A stretch of 64,000 nucleotides of DNA from Paenibacillus sp. PL2-23 (GTDB taxonomy: Bacteria; Bacillota; Bacilli; Paenibacillales; Paenibacillaceae), in assembly GCF_040834005.1 (NCBI RefSeq), contig NZ_CP162129.1, positions 4,819,001 through 4,883,000 of the forward strand, read 5' to 3'. The position numbers and the translations under genes are program-made. Of this stretch, positions 17,037-25,727 are shown piece after piece. The notes under the pieces are model-generated. The model searched no databases. It saw nothing but the letters and a program-made list of their open reading frames with translations, and was not told where the DNA came from. Each line of letters starts with the position of its first letter. The first letter of the stretch is position 1.

Positions 17037-18479
17037 GTGACTCGTAAGATACGCTTTTTGAGCGTCTATTTGCTGCTGCTCAGTTTGGTCGGCGCATTAT
17101 TCGCCATTCCCGCTTCGGCTGCCCCCGTTACCATTGACAACGGCATTCAATTCAAGGACACCAGCGGCAACCCCATTCAAGCCCATGGCGGCGGAATGCT
17201 GAAATCTGGCAGCTACTATTATTGGTTCGGCGAGAATCGGGATGGCACCAACTACGTCTCCGTCTACCGGTCCACTGATCTGAAAAATTGGCAATTCCGG
17301 GCACATGTGCTCAGCAAATCATCGCATGCCGAGCTGGCCACGGCGAACATCGAACGGCCAAAAGTCATTTATAACGCTTCTACAGGCAAATATGTGATGT
17401 GGATGCACAAGGAGAACGGCGTGGATTACGGAGAAGCTCGCGTAGCCGTAGCCTCTGCCTCCAATATTGAGGGGCCTTACACCTACCATGGCAGCTTCCG
17501 TCCGTTGAATTACGACTCTCGTGATATGACCGTCTATAACGATAACGGGACCGCCTACCTTATTTCCGCGACACAAGTGAACGCAGACCTGAACATCTAT
17601 CGTTTGACCTCTGATTTTCTCGGCGTTGATTCGCTGGTAACTACCCTATGGGATAATCAATATCGCGAAGCACCTGCTATCTTCAAGCGCGGCAGCACCT
17701 ACTTCCTTCTCACATCTGGTGCGACGGGCTGGAATCCGAACCAGGCCAAATACGCGACGGCAACCAGCATCGCTGGGCCTTGGAGCTCGCTGTCGAATGT
17801 CGGCAACGCCAATACTTATCAATCGCAATCGACCTACGTGCTTCCGGTAGAAGGCACCTCCGGCACCTCCTATCTGTATATGGGAGACCGCTGGGCAGGC
17901 GCTTGGGGCGGACCGGTGAACACATCGGAATATGTATGGCTGCCGATTACCTTCCCGACTTCTACCTCCATGTCCCTTAACTGGTCTGATCAGCTCACCA
18001 TAGACGCTGCAGCAGGCACGATTACCGGTACAAACAATCCGCCCGTTAACACGACATCGTGGTACAAAATCACCAATCGAAACAGCAATCTCGTTCTTGG
18101 CGTGACCAACGGCTCGACAAGTAACAACGCAGTCATCGAACAATATTCCGATGGCGGCTGGACAAGTCAGCATTGGCAATTCACTGATGTAGGCGGCCGT
18201 TACTACAAGATCAAAAACCGCAACAGCGGCAAGGTGCTCGACATCCCGAGCTCTTCTACTGCTGACGGTACTAACGTGATTCAGTATACGGACAATGGCG
18301 GCTTAAACCAGCTCTTCCGCGTGCTGAGCACTGGCGACGGGTACTTCACAATTATGAACGTCAAGAGCCGCAAAGTCATCACGATCACAGACAGCTCAAT
18401 CTCCAACGGTGCAGATGCCATACAGATGACGAACGATGGCGGAACTGATCAGCATTTTACATTCCAGACCACGAGCTAG
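17037..18479 (+). CDS. Secreted GH43-like glycosidase with ricin-type lectin domain
   Basis: The 480-residue product starts at GTG behind AAGGAGG; the ATG seven bases upstream is out of frame and closes after five codons. A signal peptide ends near ASA-AP (residue 28). Residues about 30-330 form a five-bladed propeller of GH43 type. The opening IQAHGGGMLKSGSYYYWFGE and the following ERPKVIYN and NRDGT-like blade motifs resemble the subfamily of exo-galactanase/xylosidase-like enzymes, although the acidic catalytic triad cannot be assigned with certainty by eye. Residues about 340-480 form a beta-trefoil RICIN/CBM13-like lectin with repeats such as YYKIKNRNSGKVLDI. The protein should act outside the cell on arabinose- or galactose-containing side chains. 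A cre-like site suggests carbon repression. Confidence 0.82.
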   Translation: MTRKIRFLSVYLLLLSLVGALFAIPASAAPVTIDNGIQFKDTSGNPIQAHGGGMLKSGSYYYWFGENRDGTNYVSVYRSTDLKNWQFRAHVLSKSSHAELATANIERPKVIYNASTGKYVMWMHKENGVDYGEARVAVASASNIEGPYTYHGSFRPLNYDSRDMTVYNDNGTAYLISATQVNADLNIYRLTSDFLGVDSLVTTLWDNQYREAPAIFKRGSTYFLLTSGATGWNPNQAKYATATSIAGPWSSLSNVGNANTYQSQSTYVLPVEGTSGTSYLYMGDRWAGAWGGPVNTSEYVWLPITFPTSTSMSLNWSDQLTIDAAAGTITGTNNPPVNTTSWYKITNRNSNLVLGVTNGSTSNNAVIEQYSDGGWTSQHWQFTDVGGRYYKIKNRNSGKVLDIPSSSTADGTNVIQYTDNGGLNQLFRVLSTGDGYFTIMNVKSRKVITITDSSISNGADAIQMTNDGGTDQHFTFQTTS

Positions 18480-18498
18480 CTGAAGCAGCCAGCACGAT

Positions 18499-18530
18499 AG
18501 AGCCCGCGAAGATCGCGGGCTCTTTGACTT
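18499..18530 (+). terminator. Intrinsic terminator after the GH43-like gene
   Basis: An 11-bp perfect stem (AGAGCCCGCGA / TCGCGGGCTCT) with a 3-base loop is followed by a short T tract, 20 bases after the stop codon. Confidence 0.85.
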
Positions 18531-18533
18531 ATG

Positions 18534-18756
18534 CTACCACTTACTGATGTAGCCCGTTTTTTTCAGATAGTGCTTAGTGAAGGGATTGATATTATCGATG
18601 GGTTGATCCAGTGAAAAATATTGCAGTTCATAACTTTCATGGTCATTAATCCTCGGATGTCCCAGTACCTCTTGGGCTTCAAAGATGGCCATCACATTGT
18701 AGATTTCATCACCGTTTGGATATTTGTAATACATCTCCTTGCCAGACAACATCGTA
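18534..18756 (-). pseudogene. NUDIX hydrolase, 3' part (cut off by the tnpB element)
   Basis: This encodes the C-terminal half of a NUDIX protein (SGKEMYYKYPNGDEIYNV, ending KKTGYISKW). Its 5' half is at 20176-20408 on the same strand. Joining the two across the element, with the 5' part ending TTCAT and the 3' part beginning TACGATG, gives a 152-codon frame without a break. That matches the usual length and layout of this family. The small open frame left here has only a TTG start inside element sequence, so it is probably not expressed as a protein. Confidence 0.85.
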
Positions 18757-18930
18757 GTCAATGACCCCCACTTAACTAACGTTTGAAGTGGGAGCTTGTA
18801 ACGACCCGATCGTACGAACGTCTTGCGACTCCGATCTTTTGGCGTTCCGAAGAACGTGGTGTTACATCCTCGAGTAAGTCTTCGCCTACCAATGGGCAGA
18901 TTGACAGCTGCCCTGCAAGCCTAGTCATGC
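18757..18930 (-). ncRNA. Likely omegaRNA (reRNA) of the tnpB element
   Basis: In IS605-family elements the guide RNA of TnpB spans the 3' end of tnpB and the right end, and its guide is the flanking DNA. Here the scaffold would end with the right-end hairpin at 18767-18792 and position 18757. The guide would then read into the NUDIX gene from 18756 downward, beginning TACGATGTTGTCTGGC. The 5' limit of the RNA is not visible. Confidence 0.55.
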
Positions 18931-20043
18931 TAAGCCTGCACCTTCAAGAAGGTACTCTTTTCCCTTCAAACAGAGATTCATGGCGCCGATCCGGTCATCA
19001 TTGCTTGCATATCCGCATGCCTGGCAACGAAAGCGATGCCTGCGTTTATCCCGGTTTTCTTTGGCCGTGTGGCGGCATAGGGGACACGCTTGCGAAGTGT
19101 GCTTCGGATCCACGGCTATCACCATCGATCCTGCAAGCTTCGCCTTATACGTCACCATCTGACGCAGCTGATAGAAAGCCCACGATACCGTCACATACCG
19201 ATGCTTCAGCTGTGCCTTTTCCGCCCTGCGGCGGATCCCTGTCAAATCCTCCAGCACAAACAGCGTATTCGCCCCATATCGGGTAACGAGTGCCTTACTT
19301 ACCTGATGGTTCACATCGGTCATCCAGCGGTTTTCTCGTTCTCCGATTTGCTTCAGCCTGCGGCGGGACGAAGCCGTTTGTTTGCGTTGCAGCTCGGAAC
19401 GCAATCGTTGGTAGTTGGCTCGTTTGTGTTTGAGCTCCCTTCCTCGAAAAAACAGCGTTCTCCCCTCGGTGTCATACACCGTAGCTACAAAGTTGATGCC
19501 CAGATCAATCCCTGCAACGTGTTCAATCTCCTTAAGCTCAGGAGAGGCCATTTCCTTAGACACTGGAATATGCAAAAACCACTTCTGTTTTTTGCATACC
19601 AGCTTGGCTGTACCGAATGTCCATGTGCCGTCGAAATAGGTCTCCATTCCTTTGGCTTCGAAGGGGATCTTAATGCGGCCTTGCAGCGTATTGACGGAGA
19701 ATAGCTTTGCGCTTAGCGAGTAATCCCGTCTCCAGACGAGATCGTATTCCGGCTTCTTAAATTGTACGAGAGTCCAAGCATGCCCACTGCTCAAGATGGT
19801 CTTGTATTTAGCCCGTACCGTTTTCAATACCGACTGCGCCATTTGAGAACGCAGGCCCATCGCGCTGCGCAGGGTTCGATACGTCATTCGGTGCAGGGCA
19901 GACTGCCGGCGCTCGCTCGTCTCAAACACAAGGGCAGAGACAAAATTACAGCCTTGACGATAAGCGATCATCGTTTGTTGCAGGGCCATCATTTGACTGT
20001 CTGACGGTTTGATTTTGATTTTCGCCGTCACGGTAACGATCAT
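18925..20043 (-). CDS. tnpB: TnpB RNA-guided nuclease (OrfB)
   Basis: The 372-residue protein appears intact. The RuvC catalytic acids are visible: D180 in AGIDLGIN, E265 in FVLEDL, and D350 in NDDRIGAMN. The zinc finger cysteines are C320, C323, C340 and C343. TnpB uses an omegaRNA to cut DNA next to a short motif and helps the element persist after excision by TnpA. The start at 20043 has GAGGAGG six bases upstream. The neighbouring tnpA is absent, which defines an IS1341-type arrangement. Because all catalytic residues are kept, the nuclease may still be active. Confidence 0.9.
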   Translation of the reverse strand: MIVTVTAKIKIKPSDSQMMALQQTMIAYRQGCNFVSALVFETSERRQSALHRMTYRTLRSAMGLRSQMAQSVLKTVRAKYKTILSSGHAWTLVQFKKPEYDLVWRRDYSLSAKLFSVNTLQGRIKIPFEAKGMETYFDGTWTFGTAKLVCKKQKWFLHIPVSKEMASPELKEIEHVAGIDLGINFVATVYDTEGRTLFFRGRELKHKRANYQRLRSELQRKQTASSRRRLKQIGERENRWMTDVNHQVSKALVTRYGANTLFVLEDLTGIRRRAEKAQLKHRYVTVSWAFYQLRQMVTYKAKLAGSMVIAVDPKHTSQACPLCRHTAKENRDKRRHRFRCQACGYASNDDRIGAMNLCLKGKEYLLEGAGLA

Positions 20044-20175
20044 ACGTTCGCCTCCTCACTATACTAATTTTAGCATAGTAGGGAGAACAAGAACACACCA
20101 AATATCATTTCGGCTAACGCCGAACGCCCATTCCTCCCCCGCTTATAGAAGACGGGAGTATCCTGGGCGATATTG

Positions 20176-20408
20176 ATGAATGTATACGATTTAGCCGTCA
20201 ATCCAGCCTCCTCGTGCAGCTCACGGGCAGCCGCTTCCTCAAATGATTCTCCCAGCTCAAGTGCTCCACCTAAAGTTCCCCAGTCATTGCTGTCAGTTCT
20301 TCTCTGCAGAAGTAATTGACCTTGCTCGTTGAATACAAGCACACAAGAACCAGCCATAATTAATGGCCTTGTGCCCACTAATTTTCGTAAATCCATTATG
20401 TAGCTCAT
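20176..20408 (-). pseudogene. NUDIX hydrolase, 5' part
   Basis: The frame begins at ATG 20408 behind AGGAG and contains the NUDIX box (GGALELGES-------ELHEEAG, the G-x5-E-x7-REUxEExGU pattern). It runs to KSYTF and then enters the tnpB element, where it meets a foreign stop after about 35 unrelated codons. Together with 18534-18756 it would make a 151-residue pyrophosphohydrolase acting on nucleoside diphosphate-linked compounds. The present copy is disrupted. Confidence 0.85.
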
Positions 20409-20507
20409 GACCACTCCTCCGATTTCAAACCATACATGAAACGATCAACCTATCTGCCATTCATAAATTCATAATCTCTAATTGTACCTTCCAGCTTCTT
20501 AAATTAT

Positions 20508-21059
20508 TCAAAGTCTTTGTACCTTCTCTAACGTCGTGCCATGAAATTGCAGCTGATAGATATCAGGCATTGTTGTCGACTTCCAAAATTCAATGTTATA
20601 TTGCTTATCAAAATAACTAAGCATCAATGTCATAATGTCCCCATGGGTGCCTATAACAATGCTTTTGCCTTTATAATTACGTAAAATATAGTGCAAATCA
20701 TGAATTGCTCTTGTTTGCGCTGTATGGCTGCTTTCACCATCAGGGTATTGGAAAGTAAAATCCGAATAGAGTCTATGCTTAGCTTCATTGAAATTCACTT
20801 CACCAATTTCACCAAGCTCTCTCTCCGTAAGACCCTCGAATAAGATTATTTCTTTCTGCAACTCATCCGCCAAGGGTGTTATCGTTTGGATCGCCCTTTC
20901 ATATGGACTCGACAATATATAATGAATATCAAGGCTTATTAATTTTTCTTTGACCCTTATTGCTTGCAGCCTTCCCTTCTCCGATAACCCTCTTGTTCGC
21001 TCCTGACCGTTGATATAAATCGACTCCGCATGCCGTACAAAATAGATTTTGGTTTTCAC
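20508..21059 (-). CDS. Histidine phosphatase superfamily protein
   Basis: The 183-residue protein has the phosphoglycerate-mutase-like signature FVRHAES near the N-terminus, the catalytic RH at about residues 9-10, and a second conserved His in IGTHGD near 147. A Glu in LTERELGE is a likely proton donor. The start is GTG with AAGGTGG upstream. Members hydrolyse phosphate esters of small metabolites or sugars in the cytosol. The substrate here is unknown. It is followed 35 bases on by the end of the VOC gene on the same strand, so the two may form a short operon. Confidence 0.85.
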   Translation of the reverse strand: MKTKIYFVRHAESIYINGQERTRGLSEKGRLQAIRVKEKLISLDIHYILSSPYERAIQTITPLADELQKEIILFEGLTERELGEIGEVNFNEAKHRLYSDFTFQYPDGESSHTAQTRAIHDLHYILRNYKGKSIVIGTHGDIMTLMLSYFDKQYNIEFWKSTTMPDIYQLQFHGTTLEKVQRL

Positions 21060-21094
21060 AACGCTCAGCCACCTTCTTATTGCTGCCTTACAAG

Positions 21095-21550
21095 CTACCC
21101 GTTAGACCTACTAGTATTAAAATCTGCTTTAATCTCATCTTTAGGATCCCATATAGACCAAGCTGCCTCCAAGAAGTTCCCTTCATTATCCCTAAAATAA
21201 AAATACTTCGCTTCTCCAGCTCCCATGGTATTTAGCTCTTCAACCGGTATCCCTTTATCCTTCAGCCGTTTGTGTGTATATTCAATATCTGGGCAATTAA
21301 TGGCCATGATCGGATATGGTTTCCCATTTCTAATGATCTCCAAGGACTGCTTATCCCTTGTTTCAATAAGCAGCAAGGCTATTGCGTTCTGATGTGGATG
21401 ATGCAATACCGCAATTAATGATCCGCGATCCTCAAATTTATTCATGAGTTTGAAATCCAAGTTTTCGGTATACCAAGCAATGGACTCGTCAAGACGAGTT
21501 GTCGGAACGTATACATACCCAATTCGCAAAAATGAAAAGGCTTCGCTCAT
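21095..21550 (-). CDS. VOC (glyoxalase/bleomycin-resistance fold) protein
   Basis: The start is set at ATG 21550 behind GGGAG, giving 151 residues. Two beta-alpha-beta-beta-beta modules are visible: the first begins RIGYVYVPTTRLDESIAWYT, the second reaches YFYFRDNEGNFLEAAW. The final Glu and the His-containing strand (LHHPH) are typical metal-site positions. VOC proteins include glyoxalases, dioxygenases and drug-binding proteins, so the reaction cannot be set from sequence alone. The gene lies 36 bases upstream of the histidine phosphatase gene. Confidence 0.8.
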   Translation of the reverse strand: MSEAFSFLRIGYVYVPTTRLDESIAWYTENLDFKLMNKFEDRGSLIAVLHHPHQNAIALLLIETRDKQSLEIIRNGKPYPIMAINCPDIEYTHKRLKDKGIPVEELNTMGAGEAKYFYFRDNEGNFLEAAWSIWDPKDEIKADFNTSRSNG

Positions 21551-21597
21551 CAGACACACTCCCTTTATTTCTCAATAGTTAAATTTCAATAATTTAA

Positions 21598-21731
21598 TTA
21601 ATCCGGGACATTAAAAAAAGTCTCATCAACTATTATCAATAATTTATTTGTGGCTTCTTTACTTGCTGGTTCTTGCACTAGCAAAAAAAAGATATCACGC
21701 AATTCATCTATTCTTGCTAATACCTTTTCTT
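21598..21731 (-). pseudogene. Small membrane-anchored protein, 3' part (interrupted by IS1380-type element)
   Basis: The segment encodes KEKVLARIDELRDIFF and the following tail to VDETFFNVPD. It corresponds to the C-terminus of the intact homologue at 58017-58475 (DELRGIFIKLFQDP). The 5' part is at 23325-23634. With one copy of the 5-bp target duplication removed, the two parts join in frame (ALREDKS-KEKVLARI) into 148 codons. Confidence 0.85.
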
Positions 21732-21736
21732 TTGAT
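21732..21736 (+). repeat. Target duplication TTGAT, left copy
   Basis: TTGAT directly precedes the left end of the IS1380-family element. The same five bases follow its right end at 23325-23329. Confidence 0.85.
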
Positions 21737-23324
21737 CCTGAATTACGAAAGTAAAGCCTCATAAAAATATAAAAAAGTGCCCTAATCTTTGGTAGAATGG
21801 TGTTTGTCGGAACAACATCACCCAAAGAGAGGAGCACCTTTAAGGTGAAGTCTACCACAAAAATCGCTACTTTGAAAACGGAATTTTCTATGAGAAATGC
21901 TACAAATTTTGCAGGTGCTAAGGCCATACTTGCATTCCTTGAAACGATCCGTTTGAAGCAAGTGTTAAAGACGCTTGGCTTGGCCAAAGCGGCTAACGCC
22001 ATTTTCCCCACTCATCACATCATTCAATATCTAATCATTGGCTGGCTCCTGGGCTGCGAAAGGCTCTTTCATTTTAACACGCTTCAGGCTGACGCCTTAG
22101 TAAAGCATGCCCTTGGCGGGCGATTGCCTCACCACTCCTTGCTAAACAAGGAGTTGCTTCGACTTGGCGCGGCACATGACGAGCTTGCTCCAGCGCTTCG
22201 AAAGCTGAATGTAGATATCCTTTCACCGGTACTACCCGACTCCCTTATTCTCGATCTGGATTCCACGGTGGAGACCGTGTACGGCAATCAACAGGGGGCG
22301 GCGGTTGGCGTTAATAGCCACAAGCGTGGACGCAAAAGCTACCATCCCTTGCTGGTATACGAAGGTCAGACCAAAATGCTAGTGAACGCCGCACTCCGTT
22401 CCGGAAACACCGGCAGTTCGACCGATGTTCTTCCTTTTGTGAAGGGGACCCTCGACCTTCTGGGTTCAAGGAAGGTCCGCTACATTCGATTCGATAAAGG
22501 GTTCGGCGGAGAAGAATTCTACGACTTTTGGGAATCTCGCCAAATCGGCTATGTTGGCAAATTAAAATGGACAAAACGCCTCGCCCAGCAAGTGGAGGAG
22601 TGCAAACATTGGACACGATTCGTCGATGAAGATTGGATCATCGAGGGAATCGTACTTTGCTACAAAGCCAGCACGTGGGAGAAGACTCGTCGTGTGGCTG
22701 TCATTCGAAAGATGCAAACTTACGAAGATGATCATCCATTACTAAAACTGGACACATTCTGGCAGTATGAAGCGATGGTCACAACAGAAGACTGGAAAGC
22801 CATCGATATATGGCGATTCTATAACCGACGCTGCTGCATGGAGAACTACATTAAGGAAGGCAAAAACGGGTTTGCCATCCATCGTATTCCGACGCAATCC
22901 TTTGCTGCCAATGAGATTGATCTGTTACTAAAGCTGCTGGCATACAATTTGTTCGAGCGATTCAAGCTGCATTGTTGCGACCCGATTCATCGTTCGTTTA
23001 CCATCCAGCGGTTTCGTCGGGAGTTTATCCATTGTGCTGGCGTGCTAGTTCAAAGTGGTCGTATTCTCAAATTGAAAATGGCTGAATCCTTCCCCAATCG
23101 ATGGGCATGGCTTAGCATGGAACGAAAAAGTATTTTATTGGAATGAACAATAATCCCAAAATTAGTCTTGGAAATCCCATTGCCCCTTCATGTGGGGAGG
23201 GGGATTTTGTAACTGTTTTTTGCATCCAAAACCAATTTTAATATTTTCGTCACCCCAAAACTGGTTGATATTTCCTAAGTGTGCGATCGACAGTGATTGA
23301 TTTTATGAGCTTTCGTAATTCAGG
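21737..23324 (+). mobile_element. IS1380-family insertion sequence (1588 bp)
   Basis: The ends carry the perfect 15-bp inverted repeat CCTGAATTACGAAAG (21737-21751) and its complement (23310-23324). A TTGAT duplication flanks the element. It contains one transposase gene. It interrupts the small membrane protein gene, and the gene can be rebuilt exactly, so the insertion is recent or at least undecayed. Confidence 0.92.
21797..23146 (+). CDS. IS1380-family transposase
   Basis: The 449-residue protein has the features of an IS1380-type DDE transposase: a catalytic Asp in LILDLDSTVETVYG, a second in RFDKGFGGEEFYDF, and the late Glu in RRCCMENYIKEGKNGF. The length is normal for the family. A GTG or in-frame ATG at 21887 could also be the true start, because AGAGAGGAGCACC lies near 21825. 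The gene looks intact. Confidence 0.9.
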   Translation: MVFVGTTSPKERSTFKVKSTTKIATLKTEFSMRNATNFAGAKAILAFLETIRLKQVLKTLGLAKAANAIFPTHHIIQYLIIGWLLGCERLFHFNTLQADALVKHALGGRLPHHSLLNKELLRLGAAHDELAPALRKLNVDILSPVLPDSLILDLDSTVETVYGNQQGAAVGVNSHKRGRKSYHPLLVYEGQTKMLVNAALRSGNTGSSTDVLPFVKGTLDLLGSRKVRYIRFDKGFGGEEFYDFWESRQIGYVGKLKWTKRLAQQVEECKHWTRFVDEDWIIEGIVLCYKASTWEKTRRVAVIRKMQTYEDDHPLLKLDTFWQYEAMVTTEDWKAIDIWRFYNRRCCMENYIKEGKNGFAIHRIPTQSFAANEIDLLLKLLAYNLFERFKLHCCDPIHRSFTIQRFRREFIHCAGVLVQSGRILKLKMAESFPNRWAWLSMERKSILLE

Positions 23325-23634
23325 TTGATTTATCTTCTCTCAATGCAATAAATAAATTGTATATGCTAATATCCAGCTCGTCATTAATTCCCTTATATGA
23401 AGTTAGTTCCGAATTTGTTGCTGCTTTAGAAACGTCTGAAATCATAGACCTATAAGTATAATCATTCACTATCATACTAAAGCTTCCCAGAACATTATTT
23501 AATTGCATGACATATGCTCTATCAATTGCATCCTGGAGCCCCTTTTTTTGTCGTTGCGATTCCACCAGCAATAAACTCATTATCCCGAGGCATATGGTCA
23601 AAATAATTATAATGTACTTACTTTTTATCTTCAT
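23325..23634 (-). pseudogene. Small membrane-anchored protein, 5' part
   Basis: It starts at ATG 23634 behind AGGAG and encodes an N-terminal membrane anchor (YIIIILTICLGIMSLLLV) followed by a helical extracytoplasmic region (LYV/AYVMQLNNVLGSFSMIV). The layout matches the intact paralogue at 58017-58475. The IS1380-family element at 21737-23324 breaks it after ALREDKS. Function is unknown. Confidence 0.85.
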
Positions 23635-23689
23635 AATAAACTCCTAAAAAAAATTTGCATCCACTATAATGCCGTTAGACTTTCATGGC

Positions 23690-24259
23690 TCATTCGAATT
23701 TAATTTTCACAAGTTTGTTAATATCTTTTAGTTGGCTCTCCTTCAAATACGTAATTAGACAATCTTGGCCTAGTGACGCTACAGTTATTCTACGTTCCTT
23801 CCTGTTTTTTATAAGCTCTTGGAAATGATACATAATAATCGGATCTAGCCAATCCGCGTCTACATTTAAATCCCATCTTATCTTTGTTCCTTCATAAATA
23901 AATGAGACCCACGCTTCATTAGCTTCAATATCTACATAGTCGGTGAGGTCCTCTATGTCAATGCCAGTCAAATTCTTTAATCTTTCAATAATTCTAATAT
24001 AGTCTCCATGATCTTCAATACATTCAGTATCTAAATGCCAAACATCATCGGATACATGATAGAATTGATTATTTATATAGACTTCTCCACCCATAGTAAT
24101 AAGCAATAGTTGATAGGGATCTTCTACAAATTCTTGTTCGGAATGTTGTTCCAGCAAAAGCGTCGGATCAATTCCATGCTTTAACCTAATCCCGCACTCC
24201 GCGAGCTTACTTAGCTGAGATTCAAAAGACACTTCTTTCTTCTTAAATAACCTAAACAC
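23690..24259 (-). CDS. Hypothetical acidic cytosolic protein
   Basis: The protein has 189 residues, starts at GTG (MFRLFKKK) and has no signal peptide or membrane span. It is rich in Asp, Glu and Trp in the middle (DDVWHLDTECIEDHGDY). I do not recognise the family. Single-domain acidic proteins of this size, found beside DUF4259 and YwqK-like genes, are often immunity proteins of polymorphic toxin systems, but nothing in the sequence proves this. The ribosome binding site (AGTAGGTG) is weak. It lies 55 bases upstream of the interrupted membrane-protein gene on the same strand. Confidence 0.6.
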   Translation of the reverse strand: MFRLFKKKEVSFESQLSKLAECGIRLKHGIDPTLLLEQHSEQEFVEDPYQLLLITMGGEVYINNQFYHVSDDVWHLDTECIEDHGDYIRIIERLKNLTGIDIEDLTDYVDIEANEAWVSFIYEGTKIRWDLNVDADWLDPIIMYHFQELIKNRKERRITVASLGQDCLITYLKESQLKDINKLVKIKFE

Positions 24260-24381
24260 TTACAACACCTACTTTTAGATATCATTGCTATGTAATGTTT
24301 TTACGAATAGAATCTTGACCGTTGGGAGAGTGAGGGAGTGCCACACGGCAACCCCATCGAAGTTAGACTACATATTTTTCA

Positions 24382-25269
24382 TTAGCTTACATACCAATGT
24401 GTTGGATGTATAAGCAGTGGCGGCAATTTTGTGTGAGCGTCTCCCTTTGCAGCATTTAATTGAGCTTGGGTAAGAAAGATACTTTTGGAAAGGTCAGCGC
24501 CTCTAATGTCAGCATCCCGGAAATCTGCCCCGATGAAATCAGTTCCACTAAGGTTGTTTCCTCTAAGGTCAGCAGCAATAAGATATGCTCCTCTCAAGTT
24601 AGTTCCTCTGAGGTCCAATCTTCTGAGGTCGGCACCAATAAGGTCTGCGCCACGACCAATGGTCTTCTGAAGCTTAGACCGAGCCGTGTGTCCCGAACGG
24701 GCCTTGAGTCTGCTCCGAGCCTCAGATCGAACAAGCTCACTGGTCTTTATGAGTAGAGTGTTCACGGAAGCTCGATGTTCTGCCATGTCTAGTTTCATGA
24801 GAGAGTCAGGGCTGAGGTATGTGAGTTGTTGGGTTTCTTCAAGCATGAATTGAAGCTCATTATGGATAGACTGGGCCTGATGTAACGTGAGCGCTTCTGC
24901 CAGATACCAGAGCATTTCGTGAAGCTGCATCATGATTATGAATACTTTGAACATCTGCTTCGCGAATTCAGGGGCTGTCCCCCAGTCTTGTCCGCCGAAG
25001 CTGATTTGGGAAACCTTTTGTCCCGCGCCAAAGCAGTCAAAAGCTATACATCCTTTAAGGCCACGTTTGCTGAGACTTTCGTGGACACGACAGCGAAAGT
25101 CTGGCTGCAGGTTGAGGCAGGGTCGGCCGGCCTCCTTGTCGATGGGGAAACCTTCCGAAACTGAGAAGTTCAATGCAACACAGCACAATCCAAAACATTT
25201 TTCGCAGTCAGCCCGAAGATTATCGCGACTTGTATCGTGTAATGAATTTGGTAGATTCGACAACTCCAT
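24382..25269 (-). CDS. Pentapeptide-repeat protein with Cys-rich N-terminus
   Basis: The 295-residue protein has two parts. The N-terminal 100 residues contain many Cys residues (DCEKCFGLCC, then CLNL, CRVH, GCIAFDCFG), a likely metal-binding or Fe-S-like cluster. From about residue 200 there are pentapeptide repeats of A(D/N)LXX type (GADLRRLDLRGTNLRGAYL), which should form a right-handed quadrilateral beta-helix of about three coils. Such proteins are common in Bacillaceae and of unknown role; some pentapeptide proteins mimic DNA. The start at 25269 has AAAGGAAG upstream. It lies in a run of same-strand small genes with DUF4259 and YwqK-type products. Confidence 0.8.
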   Translation of the reverse strand: MELSNLPNSLHDTSRDNLRADCEKCFGLCCVALNFSVSEGFPIDKEAGRPCLNLQPDFRCRVHESLSKRGLKGCIAFDCFGAGQKVSQISFGGQDWGTAPEFAKQMFKVFIIMMQLHEMLWYLAEALTLHQAQSIHNELQFMLEETQQLTYLSPDSLMKLDMAEHRASVNTLLIKTSELVRSEARSRLKARSGHTARSKLQKTIGRGADLIGADLRRLDLRGTNLRGAYLIAADLRGNNLSGTDFIGADFRDADIRGADLSKSIFLTQAQLNAAKGDAHTKLPPLLIHPTHWYVS

Positions 25270-25316
25270 ACACTTCCTTTAATTCTTACTTGTCATCATC
25301 CTATCATTTGATTTTC

Positions 25317-25712
25317 TTACGATACTCTACCTTCCAATTCCTTAATCGCACGAATCCAATCCTCATAATGATCAGATTCCTCCCATAGTTCTTTAAGCTC
25401 TGAGTCTGCCAGAATCTTTTTTAAGGCCAATCTAGCAGAATCTAGTAATTGGTGGCCAAACCCTTTATGTTCACTGATCCATACTTCAAGCTCATCTTCA
25501 TATTTTTCTTTCCCGGTGTTGCCTTGCAATGCTGCCAGAATTTCAATTGCCCCAATACCAATGGAAGCCGTGTCAGCATCTATATCATCTTCATCGAGTA
25601 CCATTTCAATAGCTTCGGATATCCTATTCAAATCTTTGATTTCCAATAACTCTGCTACCCAATCCAGTACAGTATCATTTTCGAGATTTCCGGATCCCCA
25701 TGCTCCCATCAT
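25317..25712 (-). CDS. DUF4259 family protein
   Basis: Starting at the tandem ATG (25712) behind GAGGG, the product is 131 residues and opens MMGAWGSGNLENDTVLDW, the hallmark of DUF4259. It is acidic, helical and cytosolic. The family is frequent next to immunity and antitoxin genes in Firmicutes, but its function is not established. It starts 15 bases after the YwqK-like gene ends on the same strand, so the two are probably co-transcribed. Confidence 0.82.
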   Translation of the reverse strand: MMGAWGSGNLENDTVLDWVAELLEIKDLNRISEAIEMVLDEDDIDADTASIGIGAIEILAALQGNTGKEKYEDELEVWISEHKGFGHQLLDSARLALKKILADSELKELWEESDHYEDWIRAIKELEGRVS

Positions 25713-25727
25713 TAACGCCCTCACATT

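Larger units (their letters stand above)
18757..20175 (-). mobile_element. IS605-family (IS1341-like) element with tnpB only, inserted in a NUDIX gene
   Basis: Boundaries come from the split NUDIX gene and fit IS200/IS605 rules. The left end lies next to TTCAT (20176-20180, minus strand), a plausible transposon-associated motif. The right end closes with TTGAC (18757-18761). No target duplication is needed, as expected for this family. The left end carries hairpin-forming sequence, for example TTCGGCGTTAGCCGAA. The right end has a hairpin with arms CCCACTT/AAGTGGG (18767-18792). No tnpA is present, so movement would need a transposase supplied in trans. Total length is 1419 bp. Confidence 0.8.

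Noticed and set aside
21598..22011. A 137-codon minus-strand frame running from the small membrane gene into the IS1380 element
   Set aside because: Only the last 44 codons are real gene sequence. The rest is the inverse of the IS left end, created by the insertion.
24530..24650. CRISPR-like short regular repeats
   Set aside because: The periodic pattern is explained by 15-base pentapeptide codons; there are no spacers or identical repeats.
24460..24756. Ser/Val-rich plus-strand repeat frame
   Set aside because: It is the complement of the pentapeptide repeats of the gene at 24382-25269.
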